This document shows positions 54,286 to 64,000 of a stretch of DNA of 64,000 nucleotides, piece by piece (the first letter of the stretch is position 1; every line of letters starts with the position of its first letter). A program made the translations under genes and the position numbers. Origin of the DNA: Lunularia cruciata (lineage: Eukaryota > Streptophyta > Marchantiopsida > Lunulariales > Lunulariaceae). The notes under the pieces are model-generated. The model saw only the letters and a list, made by a program, of their open reading frames with translations, had not been told where the DNA came from and made no database searches. The DNA lies in the NCBI GenBank assembly GCA_948567375.1, contig OX419755.1, positions 46,753,001-46,817,000 on the forward strand. Direction: 5' to 3'.

Positions 54286-56275
54286 GGCTTGGATCCTAGC
54301 ATTGAAAAGAGAGGAGCCCTGAAAGCACCATCTATTGGGAAAGCCACACCTGATTGCCTCATTCAAGAGAGAAGTGATTATTGGAATCAGATGGCTACCG
54401 CCCCACTTCAAAAGTTCAACACATAGTCCATCAAGGCCTTCAGCCTTACCATTGGCCAGCTTTGGGAGTTTGTACTTTGACATCAGCTTCGGAGATGGTG
54501 CGGGCAAATCCAAGGCTAGATGCCATGTTGGGAGCATCAAGGAAAAAGTATAGATCCTTCACATATTTACACAACTCCTTCAGGTCCAGCGATGGAGATG
54601 GAGATGGAGATCTGATGGTTACCTTCTTCTAAAAAGCCTTGGGATTGCTTTGTAGTTTAGTGCTCAATTCATCTCCCTTGAGTATTATAAATGCTTACTT
54701 CTTGCATTTCGCCAACTTTCTATAAGAGACAAAAGCCTGATTTTGTGCAATCTGATCAAGAGATCTATCCATAGCTCTGATCCTTGCCATTTAACAATCA
54801 ACATCATACCTCCTATTGCAAGGGAGATTGAGTTTCTTCATATGAGAACCTCTTGGAAACAAAGAAGTTGATGTAGATTGAAGAAATTCAACCAACTGAT
54901 CACTAAGTTGTTGAAAATCAGACCTCCACTCCATATAGCTCAATTGCTCATGGATAGCTTGTTTGTATGGATCTTGCTTGTGAAAATCTAGATGGAGTTT
55001 CCCTATAAAGGCTTGGTCAGTAGGTAATGTGGTTCTATTGAGGCAAGAAAGAAGGATGGGTCAAGGTAGAGGTGCATGGTTAGATTTGGGTTGAGGATCT
55101 AAAACAACAAAACCTAAGAAAATGTGTATATCATTGGATGAGGTGAGCATATAATCTACGGTGCTTGATCCACCAAAAGCAAAGCATGTGCCCTGACAAG
55201 TTTCTGGAAATTGAGAAAGGCCATTCAAGATCTTCAAGCTGCAATTGGTACTAAAGCTCAAAAGTGCTCACTCATAGGGTTGGATAAGCGATCTTTGGAA
55301 GAGCAAGACCAAGCACTAGAATGATCTATCAAGCTATAGAAAGGGTCATTTTCAAGGTCACTTAATTCAGGAATTTGACAAGCTTGGATCCTAGCATTGA
55401 AATCACCAAGAACAAGTATTGCACCTTTACTTTGAAATTCCAACACATCCTTTGTCAAACAATGGAAAGGCTGTATGGTATTGAACACTCCACTTGAATA
55501 GATTGGTGATGTGAATAGGGAAAAGTAACAAACAGCAAGGAAGCAAGGTGAAGCAACTCCTCCAATCCTCAACCATTGGTATTGTCCACTTGAATCTTGG
55601 CCTATTGAAGAGACTGATTTTTCAAAGCCAAATGTGACATAAGTAGCAATACTTCCAAAATGTTGCCTCTGCTTGTTCCAAGTTGAGCCAACAAGAGTGA
55701 ATCCTCCAATTTCTTGAATGGTATTTCCTTCATGTTCCCATGTCTCCACAAGATTGATCAAATCAGCACCATCCTACAAAGCTTAGCACTGGAGTACTTG
55801 GTATGTGTGAGGCCATGAACATACCAAAACAACACTCTATGGGTTTTGAATTGCTATGCATTAGTTGAAAATTTCTTTTGAGTAATCTCAGCTCTATTAT
55901 CTCTCAAGAATGCAACAAAACCTGCTTTTTGAGCCTCCTTCACTTTTGCTTATTTTCCCTTCTTTGCTTGCCATTGGAGAGATGTGAGATCCGGGTCCAA
56001 CCAAATGCGCCATCCCTTGAGTATAGCTTTGTTTGCCATCATTGAATTCCTCTAAGTTTCAAAGCCAAACCCCACCAAAATGCTTCTTGGTTGTGCACCT
56101 TTTTATCCCAATCTACATGTTTGCACAATTTGAGGATCATGGACTCTCAAAGAATCAACAATAAACTCACACACTATAGCCTTGGTGTCTTCTTTCTGAA
56201 TCTTTGGCAAACCTAAAATCCTCAAGTTCTTCATTCTGACCAATTGGTTCTCCTTCTCAACCTCATGCTCTTACA
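54286..56275 (-). mobile_element. LINE copy LN11 (RT start, endonuclease, ORF1 C-term)
   Basis: On -: ORF1 C-terminal half (56,275-55,857), TAG at 55856-55854, endonuclease (55,850-55,020) with GDFNARI, RT linker, and RT start LLKWGGSHLIPIITSLLNEAI (about 54,400). A 28-bp endonuclease scrap sits at 54,280-54,307 before the RT start. The region 56,276-56,383 between this and LN12 is unassigned and AT-rich. Confidence 0.85.
55258..55761 (-). pseudogene. LINE endonuclease, copy LN11
   Basis: A 167-codon open stretch: INLVETWEHEGNTIQEI (Glu), a GSIATYVTFGFEKS segment, LVLGDFNARIQACQIPEL and HSSAWSCSSKD. It ends at a frameshift before the SDH part, which lies at about 55,075 in another frame. Confidence 0.85.
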
Positions 56276-56383
56276 ATTGGAGCATGTTTCTTCTTCTTAT
56301 TTTTTCTATTCTTATATTTCTTAATGCTTCATGCAGTTGGCTCTTTGATGATACATGCACAGAGAGGATTTGCAAGTTCGAGA

Positions 56384-57522
56384 AGAGAGGAGTCCCAAAA
56401 GTTTAGCAAGCCATAGCTCACTACATATATGTCCAAACACTGTGATTGTGGTCTTGTTAGAATCACCTTGCCAAGAGCTTTCCATAGCTACTAAGAGTGC
56501 ATCGTTCTAAGCTCTTTACAAAAACTATGATTGATTGAAATTTTTATAGAGGATCCAGATTTGGGAGTTTGAAACTTCATCATATGGTGTCCAAATGGAG
56601 TGATTTCTATAGCATTGGAAGTGCCTTGGGAAGCTATTTTGATTGATGTCTACCACTCTAGAAGATCACATCTACACACAAAGTTATGAAGATTTGAATT
56701 TTGTCATCTTTGGCAAATTTTAGGGTTTGAGCTCAAATTTCAACATATTGTAATTTTTTGGTTCTATGTCCAAATGTTTCAATCTTAGGCTCATTGAGAA
56801 ATTCTGTAAAAGGGCTTTCTTTTGAATCACTATTCGCTGAAGTTGGAGTTTTGTGGCAAGTATCAAGTTTCATCAATATGTGATCATGTGTTGTTTATGG
56901 TGCTAAAATCTGCAACCTTTAGAGTTTGGAACTTTGGACTCACATCTTCAAATCAAGTGATCTTGGTATCATGAGAAGCATCTTTTCAAGACCTATTTAT
57001 TGCAACTGTTTTTAAAGAATTTAAAGCTCTATGCTTGAAGTTTTAAGCATTTAAATTCTATGACTGAATGTGGGTTAGAAGTTAAGCATAGAAAACTCTA
57101 GAGGCCATAATCTATTTGCTCAAATGAGTTCATTTTTGATTCATTGAAAGAGGTACTCAAGAGCTTTTGATTAGGATCTCACTTGTAGATTTTGAAGTAT
57201 TGTGGCCAAGGTTATAAATTTTTGAAATCCGTAGGATTTCAAAATTTCCATGGAAGAAAGTGCAAATTCAAAAGTTTATAACTTTGATTTACAAGTTCAA
57301 ATGAGTAGATTTTTGGTTCATTAGAAGAAGTATCTATAGAGCTATTGGTGGATATAGATTCATGTAGAGTCTCACTATGTGAAACAAAAACCATGGGAAT
57401 TTGCAATCTGTAAAATTTCCTTAAGATTTTGCAAACCAAAATTCCAAATGTTCTCCAAGAATTCATAGAGTTTGAGTGAATTAGAGGATATATTCTCATA
57501 GTAGCACTTTGGAGCTTCCAGA
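56384..57522 (+). other. LINE 5' UTR, copy LN12 (1.14 kb)
   Basis: AT-rich, no sustained frame, homologous (inverted) to 11,270-12,446. Begins near GAGAGGAGTCCCAAAA, a word shared with the outer edge of LN5, so probably the 5' terminus of the element. Confidence 0.7.
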
Positions 57523-58350
57523 ATGGAAGCTTCCAATATGGTGCAAGACATTGCCAATACAGATTCAAAACAACAACTTGCTGAAATGTATAGAAAAGTA
57601 AATTACTTCCACATGGAACTCAAGAGCTTTTTTGCCCCTATGTCTCAATGCATGAACACTCTTATGGTTTCCAAATCTGCAGATGTCATGACTGTGAAAG
57701 AATCTCTAAATTCAATCACCCTAGTTATCCAAGAACTCAAAAAGAGTAGCAGTTTGATGTTAGACTCCACGGAGTGTATGGTGGATTCTACTTAGAAGGT
57801 TGTTTCCTTGGGAGCACAAGCCACCAACATTGCTTCACAAAATGGAGGGCTACAAGAGATGGTTGACACATTTGAGGTCAAGGTGAAGTCATATGTTGAA
57901 GCTACTAAGGTGGCTCAAATCTCTTACGTGCAAGAGCATGAGGTTGAGAAGGAGAACCAATTGGTGAGAATGAAGAACTTGAGGATTTCAGGTTTACCAA
58001 AGATAGAGAAGGAAGACATCAAGGCCATAGTGTGTGAGTTTATTGTTGATTCTTTGAGAGTCTATGATCCTCAAATTGTGCAAGCATATACATTGGGATA
58101 GAAAGGTGCACAACAAAGAAGCATTTTGGTGAGGTTTGGCTCAGAAACTCAAAGGAATGTAGTGATGGAAAACAAGGTTATACTCAAGGGGCAGTGCATC
58201 TGGTTGGACCCGGATCTCACATCTCTCCAATGGCAAGCAAAGAAGGAAGAATTAGCAAAAGTGAAGGAGGCGCAACAAGCAGGTTTTGTTGCATTCTTGA
58301 GAGATAATAGAGCTCTGATTACTCAAAAGAAATTGTCAGCTACTGCATAG
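57523..58350 (+). pseudogene. LINE ORF1, full length (276 codons, two stops)
   Basis: RNA-binding chaperone-like protein of the LINE. One frame from ATG 57,523 to TAG 58,348, broken only by TAG at 57,793 and 58,099. Residues about 1-130 are helical with heptad spacing (coiled coil). RRM-like sequence starts KNLRISGLPKIEKEDIKAI at about 57,970. After it come RSILVRFGSETQRNVVM and the C-terminal domain LDPDLTSLQWQAKKEEL. This order matches vertebrate-type (Transposase_22-like) L1 ORF1p rather than the RRM-plus-knuckle ORF1 usual in plant L1s; family placement is an inference. The stop is followed in frame by ORF2. Confidence 0.82.
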
Positions 58351-60757
58351 CAATTCCAGACCCTTAGAGTGTTGTTTTGGAATTTTCATGGCATCACACA
58401 TACCAAGTACTCCAACGCTAAGCCTTTGTGGGATGATGCGGATCTGATCAATCTCGTGGAGACATGGGAACATGAAGGAACTATCATTCAAGACATTGAA
58501 GGTATCACTCTTGTCGGTTCAACTTGGAAGAGGCAGAGGCAACATAGAGGAATGGGCTTTGGAGGTATTGCTACTTATGTCACATTTGGCTTTGAAAAAT
58601 CAATCTCTTTGATAGGCCAAGACTCAAGTGGACAATACCAATGGTTGGAGATTGGAGGAGGTGTTGCACCTTGCTTCCTTGTTGTTTGTTACTTTGCTCC
58701 ACTAACATCACCAATCTACTCAAGTGGAGCTCTCAACACCATGCAACCTTTCACTCCTTGACAAAGGATGTGTTGGAGTTTCAAAGTAAAGGTGCAGTAC
58801 TTGTTCTTGGTGATTTCAATTCTAGGATCCAAGCCTCTCAAATCCTTGAGTTGAGTTACCTTGAGAATGATCCTTTCCATAGCTTGATAGACCATTCTAG
58901 TGCTTGGTCCCACTTTTCCAAAGATCCTATGTCCAACCCCACGAGTGAGCCCTTTTGAGCTTTGGTACCAATTGTAGCTTGAAGATCTTGAATGGCCTTT
59001 CTCAATTTCCAAAAACTTATAAAAGCAAATGCTTTGCCTCAGGTGGATCAAGCACCATAGATTATATGCTCACTTTAGCTAATAATATCCACCTTGTCTC
59101 AGATTTTGCTATTTTAGATCCTCAACCTGAATCTGACCATGCACCTCTATCTTGTACCATCCTTCTTCCTTGCCTCAATAGAACCACATAACCTATTGAC
59201 CATGCCTTTAGAGGGAAACTTTTGCTAGATTTTCACAAGAGAGATTTGTCCCAACAAGCTATCCAAGAGAAATTGAGTTCTATGGAGTGTAGTTCTGATT
59301 TTCAACAACATAGTGATCAATTGGGTGAACTTCTTCAATCTACATCAACTACTTTGTTTCCAAGAGGTTCTCACACAAAGAGACTTGGTCTCCCTTGTGA
59401 TAGGTGGTATGACATTATTGAAAAATGGCAAGGATCAAAGCTATGGATAGATCTCTAGATCAGATTGCACAAAATCAGGCCTTTGTTTCATATACAAAGT
59501 TAGTGGAGTGCAAAAAACATGCATTTTTGAGACTCAAGGGGGTTGAGTTGAGCACTTAGCTGAGGAGCAATCCCAAGGCTTTTTGGGAGAAGGTAACCAT
59601 CAGATCCCCATATTCATTGCAGGACCTGAACAAGCTTTGTGACTATGTGAAGAATCTGTACGTTTTCCTTGATGCTACAAGCATCGCACCTTGCCTTGGA
59701 TCTGCTCTCACCGTCTCTGAAGCTGATGTCAAGTACCAACTAAAGAATTTGGCCAATGGTTAAGCTAAAGACCTTGATGGACTATGTGTTGAACTTCTGA
59801 AGAAGGGCAGAAGCCATCTGATTGTAGTACTCACATCTCATTTGATTGAGGCAATCAAGTGTGGCTTTCTTGATAGATGGTGCTTGAAGAAGGAAGTTCC
59901 TATTCACAAGTCTGGCCAAAGAGATGTTGTCACCAATTACTGTACCATACTAGTTGGTAGTATCTTTGCTAAGTTGTATGGTCAAATTTTGGAGTTTAGG
60001 TTGAGTACTTGGGCTGAAAACTACAGAGTTTGAGCTAACTACCAAGTTGGTTTCATATCAAGCTTTAGTACTTTGGACCACCTATTGGTACTCCATGTTT
60101 TGTGGTGGAAATCTTAGGGAGTTGGGAGAGCTCTCTATGTTGCATTTATTGATTTCAAGAAGCCCTTTGATAAGGTGCTTAGGGAATCTCTAAGTGAGAG
60201 ACTTACTAAAGTTGGTGTTTCAGCTAATCTGATTGGTCCTATCTCCAGACTCTATGAGAAAGTGGTTATAAGACTCTGATCTTTGAGCTCTCAAGATGTC
60301 CTTTGCACAATGGGTGTGATTCAAGGCTGCTCTCTATCTCCAACTTTGTTTGGAATCTTCATCAATGATCTACAGAGACTACTCATGGAAGCTGGAACTA
60401 ATGGTGTGTTTCTCATGACTATAGTTGTTCTACTTGTGTGAAGATGAGAATCAATGTAGGGTTTAGAGCTTTGTATTCACTCATGAATTGCTCTAGACTT
60501 GCTCATCTTACCACATGGGAGTTAAAGAAGGTGCTATTCAGATCTCTTGTGCAGCCGGTGGTTCCCTATGGTGCTCAGATTTGGGGTCTTTTTAATAAGA
60601 AGACATGGTGGCAAAAGGTGGAGAAAGTTCAAAAATTGTTTTTGTGTGATAAACTTGGGGTGATGACTCAAACTCCTTATGTATTGCTGCTTGCTGAAAC
60701 AAGGTTTTTTCCTCTTGAGGCTGAAGCTTTGTTCTTAGCTCTCACATATACCACTAA
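58351..60757 (+). pseudogene. LINE ORF2 relic, copy LN12
   Basis: The endonuclease starts 10 codons after the ORF1 stop with FWNFHG, then LVETWEH, LVLGDFNSRI, STIDYMLT and SDHAPLSC (58,380-59,165). A frameshift lies near 58,757. RT start LANG-stop-AKDLDGLCVEL (about 59,750) and an A-box changed to FIDFKKPFDKVL (about 60,145). The sequence from GTNGV jumps to FLMTIV at about 60,408, removing YADD. The C-terminal stretch 60,438-60,776 is open for 112 codons (MKMRINVGFRALYSLMN..., VQPVVPYGAQIWG). Confidence 0.88.
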
Positions 60758-63700
60758 TGAGAAAATGAAACAATAAAATATAAAGCCCAAAAGACCCAAA
60801 GAGTTAAAAGGCTGGAAACACAATATAAAGTACATGAATTTGAGCCTAGGCAAGAGCCTAGGACATCTGACCAATCTGTATTAAATTGGTCTGATGTAAA
60901 CTAATATTTGTCATATACTTCCCTAACGCTAAAGCTTCTCCTTATAAGAGAGTTGAAAAATCACTACAAGTAATCTGATGTCTAACTTTGATTTGCATGT
61001 AACAAAGGCAATCAACAAACATATGGTGCTCATCCTCAACTTTGCTCATAGTACACAATTTGCAAAGTTTCATGGAGTGCTCTATCTGTTGCCAATGTCC
61101 TTGTTCTACTTCTAGTCTATGAGAACTAGTTCTATATTGAGCAATAATATGTCTAAGTGATGTAGAAATCCTAGCCAAGAGATAATCTTGCTCACAATAC
61201 ACCAAAATAGGATCCACAAACTACTAATAGAACACCATCTTGGTACTAGGTTGCTGCCATAAGCAAATTCAGAAGTGCTCCTTGATCACTTCTCATAGTG
61301 CAATAGGCTCCAATCTCCAATGTCACTCACAAACATTCCACCTTGTGGCCCATGCAATCAGATTTGTATACCAACCAATAGATAGAGTGGCACAAAAAGC
61401 TTGGTAGGGAAGTCTCTCATGCTCCATGGACCTCACCTTAGTGGCATATATGAGAGCTAAAAACAAAGCTTTAGCCTCAAGAGGCAAAACCATGTTTCAA
61501 CAAGCAGCAATACTATAATGAGTTTGAGTCCTCACTCCAAGTTCATCACACAAAAACAATTTCTGAACTTTCTCCACCTTTTGCCACCATGTCTTCTTAG
61601 TACATGGACCCCAAATCTGAATGCCGTAGAGAACCACCGGCTGCACAAGAGATCTGAACAACACCTTCTTCAACTCCCTTGTGGTAAGATGAGCAAGTCT
61701 AGAGCAATTCATGAGTGAATACAAAGCTCAAAACCCTACATTGATTCTCATCTTCACACAAGTAGACCAACTATACTCATGAGAAAACTCATGGCCCGAG
61801 TACTTATAAGAGGAAACTTGTTCCAATTTCTGTCCATCAAAAAAGAAAGGTGTGACACCTTAAGAACCCACCACATTCACCTTGGACTTGTCAAGGTTCA
61901 CCTCCATCTTTGTTTGATTGCAAAAGCAAAGAAGAGAATCCAAGAGCTTCTGTAAACTCTCTAGGAGCACTACATCATCTACATCAAGGAGTGCATGTAT
62001 CGTCAAAGAGCCAACCTATACACCAGTAGCTCTAGCTTCCATAAGTAGTCTTTCTAGATCATCAGTAAAGATTCAAAACAAAGTTGGAGAGAGAAAGCAA
62101 CCTTGAATCACACCTATTGTGCTAAGGACTTCTTGAGAGCTCAAAGATGAAAGTCTCATAACCACTTTCTCATAGAGTCTGGAGATAGCACCATTCAAAT
62201 CGACTAAAACACCAACTTGAGTGAATCTCTCACTTAGAGATTTCCTAAGCACCTTATCAAAGGCCTTCCTGAAATAAATAAATGCAACATAGAGATCTCT
62301 CCCAACACCCTTAGATTTCCACCACAAAACATGGAGTACTAATAGGTGGTCCAAAGTACTAAAGCCTGATCTGAAACCAGCTTGGCACTTAGCTCAAAGT
62401 ACTTTTTAGCCCAAGTACTCAACCTGGATTCCAAAATTTGACCATGCAACTTGGAAAAGACACTACCAACTAGTATGGTATGGTAATTGGTGACAACATC
62501 TCTCTGGCTAGACTTGTGAATAGGAACTACCTTCTTTAAGTACCATCTATCAAGAAACCCACACTTGATTGCCTCATTCAAATGAGAAGTGAGTACTGCA
62601 ATAAGATGGCTACTGCCATACTTTAGAAGTTCAACACATAGTCCATCAAGGTCTTCAGCCTTACCATTGGCCAACTTCTTGAGTTGGAACATGACATCAG
62701 CTTCAGAGATGGTGAGAGCAGATCCAAGGCAAGGTGCCATGCTTGGAGCATCAGGGAAAAATTATAGATCCTTCACATAATCACAAATTTTGTTCAATTC
62801 TAGTGATGGAGATGGGGATCTGATGGTTACCTTCTTCCAACAAGTCTTGGGATTGCTACTCAATTCAATGCTCAACTCAACTCCCTTGACTCTTAGAAAT
62901 GATTCCCTCTTGTAGCTCACCAACTTTCCATAAGAGACAAAAGCCTGATTTTGAACAATCTGATCAAGAGATCTATCCATAGCTTTGATCCTTGCCATTT
63001 TACAATCAACATCATACCACCTATTGCAAGGGAGACCAAGTCTCTTCATATAAGGACCTCTTGGAAACAAAATAGTTGATGTAGATTGAAGAAGTTCAAC
63101 CAACTGATAACTACATTGTTGAAAATCATAACTCCATTCCATGGAGCTAAATTTCTCATGGACAGCTTGTTGGTACAGATCTTGCTTGTGAAAATCTAGA
63201 TGGAATTCCCCTCTAAAGGCATGGTCAATAGGTAATGTGGTTCTATTGAGGCAAGAAAGAAGGATGGCACAAGATAGAGGTGCATAGTCAGATTCAAGTT
63301 GAGGATCTAAAACAGCAAAATCTAAGACAAGGTGTACATCACTGGGTGAGGTGAGCATATAGTCTATGGTGCTTGATCCACCAAAAGCAAAGCATGTGCT
63401 CTTGCAAGTTTCATGAAATTGAGAAATGCCATTCAAGATTTTCACGTTACAACTGGTACCAAAGGTCAAAAAGTGCTCACTCATGGAGTTGCTAATGGAA
63501 TCTAGGGAAGAGCAGGACCATGTACTAGAATCATCTATCAAGGTATAAATAGGGTCATTCTCAAGGTCACTCAACCCAGGCATTGGATACTAGCATTGAA
63601 ATCACCAAGAATGAGTACTGCACCTTTATTGTGAAACTCCAACACATCCTTTGTCAAGGAGTGGAAAGGTTGCATGGTGTTGAGAGCTCCACTTGAATAG

Positions 63701-64000
63701 ATTGGTGATGTCAATGGAGAAAAGTAACAAACAGCAAGGAAGCAAGGAAGCAAGGTGTAGCAACTCCTCCAATCTTCAACCATTGGTATATCTTGAGTCT
63801 TGGCGTATCAATGAGACTGATTTCTCAAAGCCAAATCTCACGTAAATAGCAATACCTCCAAAGCCTCTTCATTTGTGTTGCCTCTGCTTGTTCCAGGTTG
63901 AACCGACAAGAGTGAAACCTTCAATGTCTTGACTGGTATTTCCTTCATGTTCCCATGTTTCCACAAGATTGATCTAATCAGTATCATCTCACAAAGGCTT
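60758..64000 (-). mobile_element. LINE copy LN13 (ORF2 and 3' end; continues past the window)
   Basis: On - from the right edge: endonuclease (64,000-63,270), RT linker, RT (62,740-61,840), C-terminal knuckle LCKLCTMSKVEDEHHMFVDC (about 61,090-61,030), 3' UTR, end near 60,765. YADD is changed to DVDD (about 61,973-61,984). Probably extends to ORF1 beyond 64,000. Confidence 0.9.
62762..63583 (-). pseudogene. LINE endonuclease-linker, copy LN13 (273 codons open)
   Basis: The longest open LINE frame in the window. It covers the second half of the endonuclease (STIDYMLTSPSDVHLVLDF, SDYAPLSC with His of SDH changed to Tyr) and the entire linker to RT, ending RSPSPSLELNKICDYVKDL. The linker is conserved across copies (FPRG, RLGLPCNRWYDVDCKMARIKAMDRSLDQI) and is a useful alignment anchor. 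Confidence 0.87.

Larger units (their letters stand above)
56384..60757 (+). mobile_element. LINE copy LN12 (5' UTR, ORF1, ORF2; 3'-truncated)
   Basis: The most complete 5' part of the family: 5' UTR (56,384-57,522), full-length ORF1 (57,523-58,350), ORF2 from 58,351. The RT lacks GVIQG-downstream sequence, including YADD, through a deletion at about 60,408. It ends at 60,757 inside the ORF2 C-terminal region, tail to tail with LN13. Confidence 0.9.

Overview
The window is a gene-poor, repeat-saturated stretch of nuclear DNA from a land plant. I found no host gene, tRNA, rRNA, CRISPR array or bacterial-type operon. A plant origin is inferred from the Ty3/gypsy elements: their FIDDF reverse-transcriptase box and a primer site matching the 3' end of plant tRNA-Asp recall the Athila/Tat group. 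The species cannot be named. A large-genome lineage (gymnosperm, fern, lycophyte or similar) would fit the nesting.

Layout. 1-1,000 holds two minisatellites (101-bp and about 180-bp units). 1,000-1,785 has nothing recognisable. From 1,786 to 13,838, 27,320 to 31,757 and 52,971 to 64,000 the DNA is a patchwork of one LINE family in both orientations (copies LN1-LN13). All are broken by stops, internal deletions and inversions. The family has a 5' UTR of about 1.1 kb, an ORF1 (coiled coil, RRM-like core, C-terminal domain), an ORF2 (endonuclease, reverse transcriptase, CCHC knuckle) and a short 3' end finishing in TTCAT-type repeats.

Two Ty3/gypsy families lie in and on the LINEs. GyA has very long LTRs (3,786 bp) and is present twice: a + copy (13,837-25,736, 5' LTR truncated) and a - copy (31,758-52,970) inserted in LINE copy LN9 with target duplication TTTAT. 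GyB has LTRs of about 690 bp and is present three times, all on the - strand: a nearly complete copy (40,596-48,310, target duplication GTAC) inside gag of the - GyA copy; a solo LTR (38,059-38,748, target duplication GATC) inside its protease region; and a 5' fragment (25,737-27,319) into which the + GyA copy had inserted. GyA was therefore active both before and after GyB.

Two observations stand out. First, the GyA LTR itself carries a long open frame of about 850 codons (globular N-terminal part, acidic middle, coiled-coil C-terminal part) upstream of a TATA-like box, so it would lie in U3. A hand alignment of the + and - copies shows differences concentrated at third codon positions, as expected for protein-level selection. 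Second, in all six LINE copies where the junction is present, ORF1 and ORF2 are in the same frame and separated only by UAG followed by CAA-UU(C/U). This resembles the tobamovirus-type leaky stop, and no in-frame AUG lies before the endonuclease. Both can be tested by alignment and reporter assays.
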